Positions 1 through 7,151 of a stretch of 47,034 nt of DNA are shown here, in pieces. How positions within the stretch are numbered: the first letter of the stretch is position 1; each line of letters opens with the position of its first letter. The translations under genes and the position numbers were made by a program. This stretch comes from Actinomycetota bacterium (lineage in GTDB: Bacteria; Actinomycetota; AC-67), in the NCBI GenBank assembly GCA_041658565.1, contig JBAZZY010000021.1:1-47034 (forward strand). Reading direction: 5' to 3'. A model generated the notes under the pieces. That model was not told where the DNA came from, did not search any database, and worked only from the letters and a program-made list of their open reading frames with translations.

Positions 1-10
1 TGAACGGAGG

Positions 11-538
11 GTGTCGCTCTCCGCATCCCGGAAGGTGTCTGATTTGAAGCTCAAGGTCGAGGTCGTTCGCAGCCCTCGTCGCAGTAAGACCATCGAGGCG
101 ACGAAGGAGGGCAACAAGGTGGTGGTCCGCCTGCCGGCGACTTTGACGCGCGCCGAGACTCGCAAGTGGGTGCGAGTGATGGTCGAGCGTATCGAGCAAA
201 GCGAGCACGTGAGCCGTTTGAACGAGAAGGCCGACATCGAACGCCGGGCCCGCGAGTTGCACCAGCGGTACTTCGACGGTCGTCCGGCGCTGAAGCGCAT
301 TAGCTACGTAGCCAACCAGCGGGATCGATACGGGTCCTGCACTCCGGCCGACGGCACCATCCGCTTGTCTCACGTGCTGGCCGAGTTCCCCGACTGGGTT
401 CGCGACTACGTCATCGTTCACGAACTCGCGCACTTGCGCGCTCCCGACCACTCGTCCTACTTCTGGCAACTGGTGCATCGGTATCCGCACGCCGAGCGCG
501 CGCGCGGTTACTTGATCGCTAAAGGCATCGACGGCTGA
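11..538 (+). CDS. YgjP/SprT-like zinc metallopeptidase-domain protein
   Basis: This is a small protein of the M48-related YgjP (DUF45) family. The zinc-site motif HELAH is visible at residues 137-141, followed by the typical tail with a second aspartate/histidine and an aromatic patch (RAPDHSSYFW). The N-terminal half is the usual basic strand-rich region (VRSPRRSKTIEA). It probably acts in the cytoplasm; substrates of this family are not known. The GTG at 11 sits directly against GGAGG, so GTG 35 or TTG 44 (with GAAGG a few bases upstream) may be the true start. It ends 6 bp from the convergent neighbour. The family call rests on the motif and overall layout. Confidence 0.85.
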   Translation: MSLSASRKVSDLKLKVEVVRSPRRSKTIEATKEGNKVVVRLPATLTRAETRKWVRVMVERIEQSEHVSRLNEKADIERRARELHQRYFDGRPALKRISYVANQRDRYGSCTPADGTIRLSHVLAEFPDWVRDYVIVHELAHLRAPDHSSYFWQLVHRYPHAERARGYLIAKGIDG

Positions 539-544
539 CTCGCG

Positions 545-1315
545 TCAGACCACGCGCCAGTTCTTCAAGAGGTTCTCTGCCGCTGCGTAGTCGCCTTCGA
601 TCTTGGTCGATGGTCGTACTGCTTCCAGAGAGCGTCGTCCCGTCGCCAGCAGCACTAGGTCCTCGGCGGCGAGGGTGACCCGCGAGGGGGCCTCGCCGGC
701 GCGCGCCAGTTGCCAGCGGCCGTCCCGGCCGTCCACGACCCAGCGATCTTCGGCGCCCGTCACGGCGATCTCGACCGCGCTCTTTGCCGGCACCCGCAGG
801 CGGTGAAGCGTGAACGGAGCAGCCCGAACGCAGAACTCGACCAGGAACGGCAGGCACGCGCTCCACAGAGGCTCCGCATCCAGCGCGTCGGTGAGGTCGT
901 GGCCGTGCACGCTAAGGTCGAACAGCTGCAAGCGCACCAGTTGCGCGATCGTTGCGCAGCCGAACACTTGAACCGGCGCGCGCCACGTGTCGACGCTGAG
1001 GGCCTCCAGCGCGCGCTGTGTGGCCGTTCCGTGATGCCAGAGCGTCGCACGCACCGCTTCGCCCGGCAGCGGTCGCCACTTCTTGACCCCCTCCTCGGCG
1101 TCGATCGGCCCGGACTCGCGGATCTCACCGCGATAGACGCGGCCGAGTGTCAGGTCGCCTTCGAGCAGGTGTGCCAGGACGTCCTTGACCGTCCACCCCG
1201 GGCATGCCGTCGGTCGAGACCAGTCGTCGCCGGTCACGTTCGCGAGAAGCGCGAGCAGACTCGCTCGTTGGTCGCCGATCAGTGACGTGAGGGTTTCTCG
1301 CATGGCCGGCAGCAT
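545..1315 (-). CDS. Maleylpyruvate isomerase/DinB-fold (mycothiol-type) family protein
   Basis: This 256-residue protein has the N-terminal signature of the actinobacterial maleylpyruvate isomerase family (TIGR03083-like): a four-helix DinB fold with the segment DWSRPTACPGWTVKDVLAHL, where the histidine is one of the expected metal ligands. The C-terminal half resembles the SCP2-like domain that follows in many members. Characterised relatives are metal- and mycothiol-dependent thiol transferases or isomerases; the substrate here cannot be read from sequence. The start at 1315 gives a protein of normal family length; Met5 (1303) is an alternative. Its promoter lies back to back with that of the lipoprotein gene. 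Confidence 0.8.
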   Translation of the reverse strand: MLPAMRETLTSLIGDQRASLLALLANVTGDDWSRPTACPGWTVKDVLAHLLEGDLTLGRVYRGEIRESGPIDAEEGVKKWRPLPGEAVRATLWHHGTATQRALEALSVDTWRAPVQVFGCATIAQLVRLQLFDLSVHGHDLTDALDAEPLWSACLPFLVEFCVRAAPFTLHRLRVPAKSAVEIAVTGAEDRWVVDGRDGRWQLARAGEAPSRVTLAAEDLVLLATGRRSLEAVRPSTKIEGDYAAAENLLKNWRVV

Positions 1316-1327
1316 ACGTTCGGTGGG

Positions 1328-1334
1328 TAAAGTA
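1328..1334. promoter_or_regulatory. Overlapping divergent -10 boxes
   Basis: On the plus strand TAAAGT (1328-1333) lies 6 nt before the ATG at 1340, the spacing expected for a leaderless transcript. On the minus strand the same bases read TACTTT, 13 nt before the ATG at 1315. No convincing -35 elements were seen. The promoter role is inferred from position only. Confidence 0.4.
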
Positions 1335-1339
1335 CGGCC

Positions 1340-1819
1340 ATGTTTCGCCGAGTTCTCTCCGCATTGATCCTTGTTGCCGCCACGGTGGCTTGTTCTTCGC
1401 AGGCCGTCTCGGACGGCGGCGCGAGCGCGAGCGCGACCGCAGCGATTCGCCGGGGGGCGTCGGTTCCGCGGCAGGCGCCGCCGGCGCGGATGTTCGCGGG
1501 AGTGGATTCGGTCGTCGGTGTCTTGACCCGGTGGTGTGTCGGGGATGACTGCACGCGGGGTACGAGGCGGCCATCGCGTTATCTGAAGGGCGACCCCGCC
1601 GGATTCGTTTACTTCGCAGTTGCTTCCGCGCCGGCGGCCGCGCGCGTGGAGGTGCGTCGCGGGAAGAAGGTGGTAGGGCGCGGGTCACTCCGCCCGGGAA
1701 CGAGCATGGCCTACGCCCTCGATGTTCCTCCGGGACGGTACGTGGTCACGCTCATCGCCACATGGAAAGGCCGCGAGGCCCGATGGGTATTCGGCCTGAC
1801 GGGTCCGTCAAGGACCTAG
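1340..1819 (+). CDS. Small secreted lipoprotein, unknown function
   Basis: This 159-residue protein begins with a lipoprotein signal peptide: basic MFRR, a hydrophobic stretch and a lipobox ending in VACS, so Cys19 would be lipidated after cleavage. A low-complexity Ala/Ser/Gly linker follows, then a compact beta-rich domain with RVEVRRGKKVVGRGSLRPG and a C-terminal strand pattern resembling an Ig-like or peptidase-associated module. No enzyme motif is visible. It should sit on the outer face of the cell membrane. The stop overlaps the convergent DUF72 gene by 4 bp. The function is not recognised. Confidence 0.65.
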   Translation: MFRRVLSALILVAATVACSSQAVSDGGASASATAAIRRGASVPRQAPPARMFAGVDSVVGVLTRWCVGDDCTRGTRRPSRYLKGDPAGFVYFAVASAPAAARVEVRRGKKVVGRGSLRPGTSMAYALDVPPGRYVVTLIATWKGREARWVFGLTGPSRT

Positions 1820-2508
1820 AGCATCTCCAGCAGGCGTCCGCAGTCCTGGGCGCCTGTGGAGTTCGAGAAGATCACCCAGCCGATGCGGTCGCGCACTGCC
1901 AGCGCGACGCGCTTGAGGTCCTCATCCTTGATCGTGGTGCGGCCCGATCGACCTCCGCGGAAGCGCAGGTACACGAACTCGCTCTCAGGGATGTCGTTCT
2001 GAGTAGGTTCGGTGACCGGGAGCGCACCGATGCGTTGGCACAGATCCAGTGCCTTTTGCTCAGGCCAGGATCCCGGTGCCCATTCCCACGCCAGGGCTAA
2101 GCCGGGACGCATCGCATGGGCAACGAAGTTCTCGAGGCGCATCGCGTGTTCGGCGGAAGATCGAAACGACGTGGGCGTCGGAAACACCACTGCTTGCGCG
2201 CTTAGGGCGCGCGCGAGCGCGTCGGTGTGCGTCCAGGCCTCGTCGGTCCAGCGGGACCTGTCGAAGTGGCCCACCGCGGCATGCTCGGGTGGAGGATCGG
2301 TCATCGTGCGGTATCGGGGGTCGTTGCGCCGGTGCGTGAGCACGTGCCAGCCGAGCATGGTCGCCGACCGGTCTCCAATGATTTGGCGGATCTCGGTCGC
2401 CGAAGGCAGGTCGACGAAGTCGGCCCCGACTTCGACATGGGGAGCCTGTGGCGCGGGGGCGCGCATCGAGCACGAGACCCCGACGAAGAGCTTGTCCGGA
2501 TCGATCAT
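1816..2508 (-). CDS. DUF72 (YecE-like) protein
   Basis: This TIM-barrel protein belongs to the DUF72 family. It opens with LFVGVSCSM and has the family features of an aromatic barrel strand (LAWEWAPGSWPEQ) and the late motif FVYLRFRG. The biochemical role of the family is not established. A start at 33 codons into the longest frame (ATG at 2508, MIDPDK) gives 230 residues, normal for the family, and creates an ATGA overlap with the upstream gene, which indicates translational coupling with the DUF2342-like gene. Confidence 0.8.
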   Translation of the reverse strand: MIDPDKLFVGVSCSMRAPAPQAPHVEVGADFVDLPSATEIRQIIGDRSATMLGWHVLTHRRNDPRYRTMTDPPPEHAAVGHFDRSRWTDEAWTHTDALARALSAQAVVFPTPTSFRSSAEHAMRLENFVAHAMRPGLALAWEWAPGSWPEQKALDLCQRIGALPVTEPTQNDIPESEFVYLRFRGGRSGRTTIKDEDLKRVALAVRDRIGWVIFSNSTGAQDCGRLLEML

Positions 2509-3671
2509 CCGGCGACTCTTCGGAGCCAGAGTTCCGGTTCGGAGATCTCCTCGACGGCCGGCAACGCGTCGGGGTCGTCCCACATGCGGTTCAGCCGCGG
2601 CCACCCGCCGCGCGCCAGAACGGCGCGCACGAAGATCGCCGCAGCGCGGGGGTTCGAGGGTGCATCGAGTCCGATGAAGTCCCGCAGCAACCCACGTCCG
2701 GCTCCGCCCGTCGCAGCGCGGCGCGCGAATGCCTCAGCGAGGCGTCCGGCGTCGCCGGTACGGGTTCCCGCCTCCTCGGATGCGGCTGTTGTGTGCGCGT
2801 CCACCAGTGTCAGCAGTCGGTCTATGCGCGCAGCCGCAGCGGCGGTCTGCGGCGACGGCTGTGCCGCGAATAGGCCGCCTCGTTCGCCGAGGACCTCCTG
2901 CAGTCGCGCCGGATCGCTTAGATCCAGTTCCCGCAACTGCTCCATCCCTTGAGCCAGATCGACGTCCAAGGATGCGACGTAGTCGTGGTACTGGGCGAAG
3001 AAGTGGGCACGCAGCCAGTGGAAACCTTCGAAAGCCGTGCGGTGGGCCGCGGCGCGCAGTGCGACCCACTGGCGCACCAGCCTGCGATCGATCCGGTACT
3101 CGGTCGCGATCGCGTCAACGGTGTCGAGCACGATCAGCAGGCCGTCGTCTGAAACCGGCATCCCCAACTCGTGCGCGCCGGTGACCTCGCGCGCGAGTGT
3201 GCCCATGATCGTCCCGGCCTGGATTCCAATGAACATCGGAGCCATTTGTCCGATCGTTTGTGCGATCACCGCTTCGGGACCTGCTCCGCCGGGCATCTGG
3301 GACGTGATGGCGTTTGAGAACTTCGCCGAGATCGGCTCGATCAGCTCGCCGAACATCGAGGGGGCGCGGTCGGCCCAGTCGGCCGGAGTCGCGGCGCGCG
3401 CGGTGACCAAGTGGCCGGCCTCAGGCATGCCGGCGGTTTCGGCGAGCCACAACTCCGCGATACGCACATGTTCGGCGACTTCCGCATGGTCGGCGTCGTC
3501 GACGGCGGGTGCCGGGTTCTCTCCGGCCGCGATCGACACCCCGACCTGGCGGGCCAGGTCCCAGTTGATCGGACCTCCACTCCACGACAGTACCTTCGAT
3601 AACTCGGCGAACAGCGGAACCCGCCGGAGCACGTCGGGAGGGAGGTCGAACGGATCGTCCATCGCCTTCAT
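2505..3671 (-). CDS. DUF2342 / zinc-metalloprotease-like protein with degenerate active site
   Basis: This 388-residue protein resembles the actinobacterial DUF2342 family (TIGR03624/TIGR03883; F420-biosynthesis-associated or zinc-dependent metalloprotease-like proteins). The N-terminal GGPINWDLARQVG segment and the long helical body match. Members usually carry HExxH in the segment read here as WVALRAAAHRTAFEGFHWLRAHF; here the first histidine and the glutamate are replaced (RAAAH), although the second histidine and the following FEGFHWLR context remain. It may be a non-catalytic homologue. It is the first gene of a leftward pair with DUF72. The family assignment is from recalled motifs and should be checked by profile search. 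Confidence 0.7.
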   Translation of the reverse strand: MKAMDDPFDLPPDVLRRVPLFAELSKVLSWSGGPINWDLARQVGVSIAAGENPAPAVDDADHAEVAEHVRIAELWLAETAGMPEAGHLVTARAATPADWADRAPSMFGELIEPISAKFSNAITSQMPGGAGPEAVIAQTIGQMAPMFIGIQAGTIMGTLAREVTGAHELGMPVSDDGLLIVLDTVDAIATEYRIDRRLVRQWVALRAAAHRTAFEGFHWLRAHFFAQYHDYVASLDVDLAQGMEQLRELDLSDPARLQEVLGERGGLFAAQPSPQTAAAAARIDRLLTLVDAHTTAASEEAGTRTGDAGRLAEAFARRAATGGAGRGLLRDFIGLDAPSNPRAAAIFVRAVLARGGWPRLNRMWDDPDALPAVEEISEPELWLRRVAG

Positions 3672-3739
3672 CCTAGTCCCATCGCCGTTGTCGCTGCCGG
3701 GCTGCGTAGAATGAGGACCCGAACCGTTGGGGGGACTGG

Positions 3740-4786
3740 ATGAGCGTCGTTGCCGTCACGGGGGTTGCCGGATATCTGGGACAGCGATTGCTGTCGCGGC
3801 TGGAGGCTGATCGCCAGGTCGAGCGGGTGATCGGCGTTGATGTGTCTGAACCGGTGACGGGTTCGCCAAAGCTTGAGTTTCATCAGATCGACGTCCGGGA
3901 CGCTCGCTTGTCCAAGCGGATGGCCGGAGTATCGACCGTCGTGCACCTCGCGTTCCAGCATGACCCCATTCGCGACGAGGAGCGCATGGGGTCGGTGAAC
4001 GTGGAGGGGACGGCCAACCTGCTTGCGGCCGCGTCGGAAGCGGGAGTGAGCAAGATCGTCTATCCGTCGAGTTCGACGGTATACGGGGCGCACCCCGACA
4101 ACGACTTCCCGCTGACGGAGGAATCCCCCCTTCGCGCGAATGAGGATTTCGCGTTCTCGCGACACAAGCTCGAAACCGAGGATCTGGTGCGGCTCTTCCG
4201 ACAGGAGCACCCCGGGGTCATCGTCACGCTGTTCCGCTCGGCCGTTGTGTTCGGCCCGGGCATGGAGAACTTCGTGTCGCGCATGCTCGAGGCTCCGCGC
4301 CTGCTGACGGTCAAGGGGCACAACCCTCCTATGCAGTTCGTTCACGAGGATGATGTGGCTTCGGCGCTGGCTTTCGCGGTGGAGACTTGTCTGGACGGTG
4401 TCTACAACCTGGCGGCCGATGGCTGGTTGTCGGGTAGCGAGGTTGCCGCGCTCGCTCACCGCCGGCGCGTTGAGTTGCCCGAAGCGGTGGCGTTTTCGAT
4501 TGCAGAGCGCCTGTGGAGGGCGGGACTTACCGTGTCTCCTCCGGGCGAGTTGCACTACATCATGCACCCCTGGGTCGTGGATAACTCGAAGTTGCGGGCC
4601 GCCGGATGGACGCCGCAGTTCTCCAACAAACAGGCCTTGCTCGAAGCGATGGAAGTTCACGGCCGGTGGGTGGCTATCGGGCGCGCGCGAGTGCGTAAGG
4701 AGTCCGCAGCCAAGGGTACGGCGGTAACTCTTGGCGCGGCGGCGGCACTGCTTGCAATGCGGCGCGCCCGGCGTTCGTCGAACTGA
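3740..4786 (+). CDS. NAD-dependent epimerase/dehydratase (extended SDR)
   Basis: This 348-residue extended short-chain dehydrogenase has an N-terminal Rossmann motif (VTGVAGYLGQRLL, GxxGxxG), an acidic residue at the end of strand 2 (GVDVSEP), and the active-site strand YPSSSTVYG. The catalytic YxxxK position reads F139-S-R-H-K143, so the usual tyrosine appears to be phenylalanine. The C-terminal half carries the substrate-domain features of UDP-sugar epimerase-like proteins, but the substrate is not deducible. The ATG has GGGGGACTGG just upstream, and TAGAAT near 3708 is a possible -10. It is convergent with the siroheme-decarboxylase-like gene, 1 bp apart. Confidence 0.8.
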   Translation: MSVVAVTGVAGYLGQRLLSRLEADRQVERVIGVDVSEPVTGSPKLEFHQIDVRDARLSKRMAGVSTVVHLAFQHDPIRDEERMGSVNVEGTANLLAAASEAGVSKIVYPSSSTVYGAHPDNDFPLTEESPLRANEDFAFSRHKLETEDLVRLFRQEHPGVIVTLFRSAVVFGPGMENFVSRMLEAPRLLTVKGHNPPMQFVHEDDVASALAFAVETCLDGVYNLAADGWLSGSEVAALAHRRRVELPEAVAFSIAERLWRAGLTVSPPGELHYIMHPWVVDNSKLRAAGWTPQFSNKQALLEAMEVHGRWVAIGRARVRKESAAKGTAVTLGAAAALLAMRRARRSSN

Positions 4787-4787
4787 C

Positions 4788-5846
4788 TCAGGCGGACGGC
4801 GATGCGGAGCTGCGCGCGTCGGCAAGGTGCGTGTGTTCCCAGGCTGCGACGTCGTCTTCGAAGTACCGGACGCGGACTTTCTTGTACTCCTTGGTCGAGA
4901 ACAGCAGAGTGTGATCGGCGACGGCGATCGCGTCGGCGATCGCCTCGGCAGTGCGCTCGCACTCTTCTCGGCTTCGGGCGTGCAGCATCCCGAAAAGGTT
5001 GTAGTGCCAGTCGGGATACGTCGGCCGCTGGTAGCAGTGCGAGACCGCGGCGAATCCGGACATGATCTCGCCGCACTCCTCGATCCGTTCTTCCGGCACC
5101 CGCCACACGCTCATGCCGTTTGCCGTAAACCCGGCATGGCGGTGATGCAGCACTGCGGCGAAGCGGCGCGCGCGCCCCTGCTCCAAGAAGCGTTTTGCCG
5201 ACTCAAGGAAAGCCTCATCGTTGACGCCGGCCGCGCGCGCCCCCGAGGCGAAGGGCTCGACATCCAAGGGAAGGTCGTTCTGCAGGGCACGCACGAGCGC
5301 GATGTCCTTTGCGTCCAGTGGCGGAAGATCGAGCGCGCGCGCCGGAGCGACGCGCTCGCCCTGTTCGGATTCGCGCGCGCCGGTCATGTCGAAGTCGACG
5401 CCGATCTTGAACATTCGGATCGTCGGCATCAATCGGGTGACCTCGGCGCCGGATAGGGCGTGCAACGCATCGACGTGGTCGCTAAGGACCGAGCCCGGGG
5501 GAACCGCGATCGTCCACCACAGGTTGAAGTCATGCTCGCGCCGGTAGTTATGAGACACGCCTGGGTGCGCGTTGATCGCCTCGACGGCGCGCGCCACCGC
5601 TATATCCGGAACTCTCGAGGCGACGAGGGAACTGTCGTATCCCAGCGCGCGCGAGTCAAAGATCATCGAAATCTGACGAAGGACGCCGGACTCCTTCAAT
5701 CGCGCCGTGCGCTCCAGGACTGCCTCCTCCGAGATCTGGAGCACCGCCGCGATCGAGGAGAAAGGCCGTCGTACCAGGGGGAAGTCGCGCTGGAGGACGT
5801 TAAGCAGGCGCGCGTCGACGGTGTCTAGGTTGGGCGCGGTGACCAT
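4788..5846 (-). CDS. Fused AhbA-AhbB/NirDL-type siroheme decarboxylase-like protein
   Basis: The protein has two tandem Lrp/AsnC-like units. Unit 1 (about residues 1-155) has a winged-helix start (DARLLNVLQRDFPLVRRPF) and the segment HNYRREHDFNLWW. Unit 2 (about 180-330) repeats it (DIALVRALQNDLPLDVEPF) with SHCYQRPTYPDWHYNLFGM. The R-x-H-x-FN-W and Y-R-P-x-P-WHYN patterns are those of the AhbA and AhbB subunits of siroheme decarboxylase (NirD/L/G/H family), which convert siroheme to didecarboxysiroheme in alternative heme or heme d1 synthesis. Such proteins are often labelled Lrp regulators. ATG 5846 was preferred over TTG 5891. No other heme gene is nearby. Confidence 0.8.
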   Translation of the reverse strand: MVTAPNLDTVDARLLNVLQRDFPLVRRPFSSIAAVLQISEEAVLERTARLKESGVLRQISMIFDSRALGYDSSLVASRVPDIAVARAVEAINAHPGVSHNYRREHDFNLWWTIAVPPGSVLSDHVDALHALSGAEVTRLMPTIRMFKIGVDFDMTGARESEQGERVAPARALDLPPLDAKDIALVRALQNDLPLDVEPFASGARAAGVNDEAFLESAKRFLEQGRARRFAAVLHHRHAGFTANGMSVWRVPEERIEECGEIMSGFAAVSHCYQRPTYPDWHYNLFGMLHARSREECERTAEAIADAIAVADHTLLFSTKEYKKVRVRYFEDDVAAWEHTHLADARSSASPSA

Positions 5847-5929
5847 GTCGGCAAGGGTAGCAGGAACGGGTTTTGCCGATGTGGTGCGCAAATGGCTATT
5901 CTCGTCTGCGTCTTCTGGAGATATCCATC

Positions 5930-6103
5930 ATGCCACCTGCATCCGCGTTTCTGCTGTTCGGGGTCGTCGTCGCGACGGTCTTGTGTTCGGTTGCGTGGTG
6001 GCGCGCGCGCGTGCCGCGGCGGTCGCCGCTTCGCAGTGTGGACGACTTCAACGTGGCGTTGCGTGCGCTGTCTCCCGGGGGCACGCGCCGGCGGGATCGC
6101 TGA
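5930..6103 (+). CDS. 57-residue single-pass membrane protein upstream of mreB
   Basis: This short gene begins at ATG 5930, with CTGGAG about 8 nt upstream. It encodes one N-terminal membrane helix (about residues 4-24, SAFLLFGVVVATVLCSVAWW), then a basic linker and a conserved-looking tail SVDDFNVALRALSPGG. It ends 14 bp before the mreB start, on the same strand, so it is probably co-transcribed with mreB. Similar short helix-plus-basic-tail proteins occur in actinobacteria, but I do not recognise a named family. A role in envelope or morphology is only a guess from context. Confidence 0.6.
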   Translation: MPPASAFLLFGVVVATVLCSVAWWRARVPRRSPLRSVDDFNVALRALSPGGTRRRDR

Positions 6104-6117
6104 CGTGAGGGCGCTTC

Positions 6118-7119
6118 GTGTTGCGTGAAGTTGCTATCGACCTGGGGACCGCGAACACGCTCGTCTACGTCCGTGGACAGGGGATCGTGCTGAACGAACC
6201 CACTGTGATCGCCATGAACGAGCGGACGGGACAGGTTCTGGCGATGGGCGACGAGGCCTGGCAGATGATCGGCCGCACGCCCGGGTACATCGTGGCGGTT
6301 CGGCCGTTGCGGCATGGGGCGATCACCGACTTCGACGTCACAGAACGTCTGATCAAGCTCGTATTCCAGCGCATCGGCGTGGGGCGGTTCACGCACCCGC
6401 GCGCGCTGATCTGCGTTTCATCAGCCATCACCTCCGTCGAGCGCCGTGCGGTTGAAGAGGCGGCACTGTCGGCCGGCGCGCGCAGCGTCGTGCTCATCCA
6501 GGAACCGATGGCCGCGGCAATCGGGGCCGGACTTCCCGTCGACCAACCGTTGGGGAACTGTGTGATTGACGTTGGCGGAGGCACGACTGAGGTGGCGGTC
6601 ATCTCGATGGGGGGCGTGGTCGCGTCGCGGGCGATTCGCGTTGGAGGGTTCGACCTGGACGATGCGATCCAGCGTTTCCTGCGACGCGAGTACGGAATGG
6701 CGATCGGCGAGCGGACCGCGGAGGCCATCAAGAAGGAAATCGGTTCGGCCTTCGCCACAGCGCTTGATCCCAAGGCGGAGATTCGCGGGCGCGACTTGGC
6801 GACGGGCATGCCCAAGACGGTGACGGTCGGTGCCGACGAGATGCGCGTAGCACTTGAGGAGCACGTGGCCATGGTCGTGGAAGCAGTCCGTGAGGCGCTG
6901 TCGGAGAGCCCGCCTGAGCTGGCTCACGACGTCTTGGAGCGGGGGATGTTCTTGACGGGAGGCGGGGGATTGCTGCGCGGGCTCGATGCTCGGATCTCGG
7001 CGGAAACCCACATTTCGGTGCACGTCACCGAAACGCCGCTGGAAACGGTGTGCCTGGGGGCCGGGCGCGCGCTGGAGTCTCTCGATCGGTTGCGCGAACA
7101 CGGCGTCCTGTTCGGCTGA
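6118..7119 (+). CDS. mreB: Rod shape-determining protein MreB/Mbl
   Basis: This is an actin-like ATPase of 333 residues, the normal MreB length. It contains phosphate-1 (AIDLGTANTLVYV), the connect-1 region (LIQEPMAAAIGAGLPV), phosphate-2 (CVIDVGGGTTEVAVIS) and the adenosine motif (GMFLTGGGGLLRGLD). MreB forms membrane-associated filaments that organise lateral cell-wall synthesis. It starts at GTG 6118 with GTGAGG upstream, just behind the small membrane protein. The usual partners mreC and mreD do not follow; an unrelated subtilase comes next. The assignment is secure, although Mbl-type paralogues cannot be told apart here. Confidence 0.95.
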   Translation: MLREVAIDLGTANTLVYVRGQGIVLNEPTVIAMNERTGQVLAMGDEAWQMIGRTPGYIVAVRPLRHGAITDFDVTERLIKLVFQRIGVGRFTHPRALICVSSAITSVERRAVEEAALSAGARSVVLIQEPMAAAIGAGLPVDQPLGNCVIDVGGGTTEVAVISMGGVVASRAIRVGGFDLDDAIQRFLRREYGMAIGERTAEAIKKEIGSAFATALDPKAEIRGRDLATGMPKTVTVGADEMRVALEEHVAMVVEAVREALSESPPELAHDVLERGMFLTGGGGLLRGLDARISAETHISVHVTETPLETVCLGAGRALESLDRLREHGVLFG

Positions 7120-7139
7120 ACCGTTCCGAAGCCACTCGT

Positions 7140-7145
7140 TACACT
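7140..7145 (+). promoter_or_regulatory. Candidate -10 box for leaderless subtilase mRNA
   Basis: TACACT lies 6 nt before the ATG at 7152, and no Shine-Dalgarno sequence separates them. A weak -35 (CTGAAC near 7115-7120) is at a suitable distance. This spacing recurs at 1328 and 42777 in the window. Confidence 0.4.
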
Positions 7146-7151
7146 CTTTGC

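Noticed and set aside
710..1285. Long plus-strand open frame opposite the DinB-fold enzyme gene
   Set aside because: It is a GC-rich shadow of the minus-strand gene; its product is rich in Arg/Ala with no family features and no ribosome-binding site.
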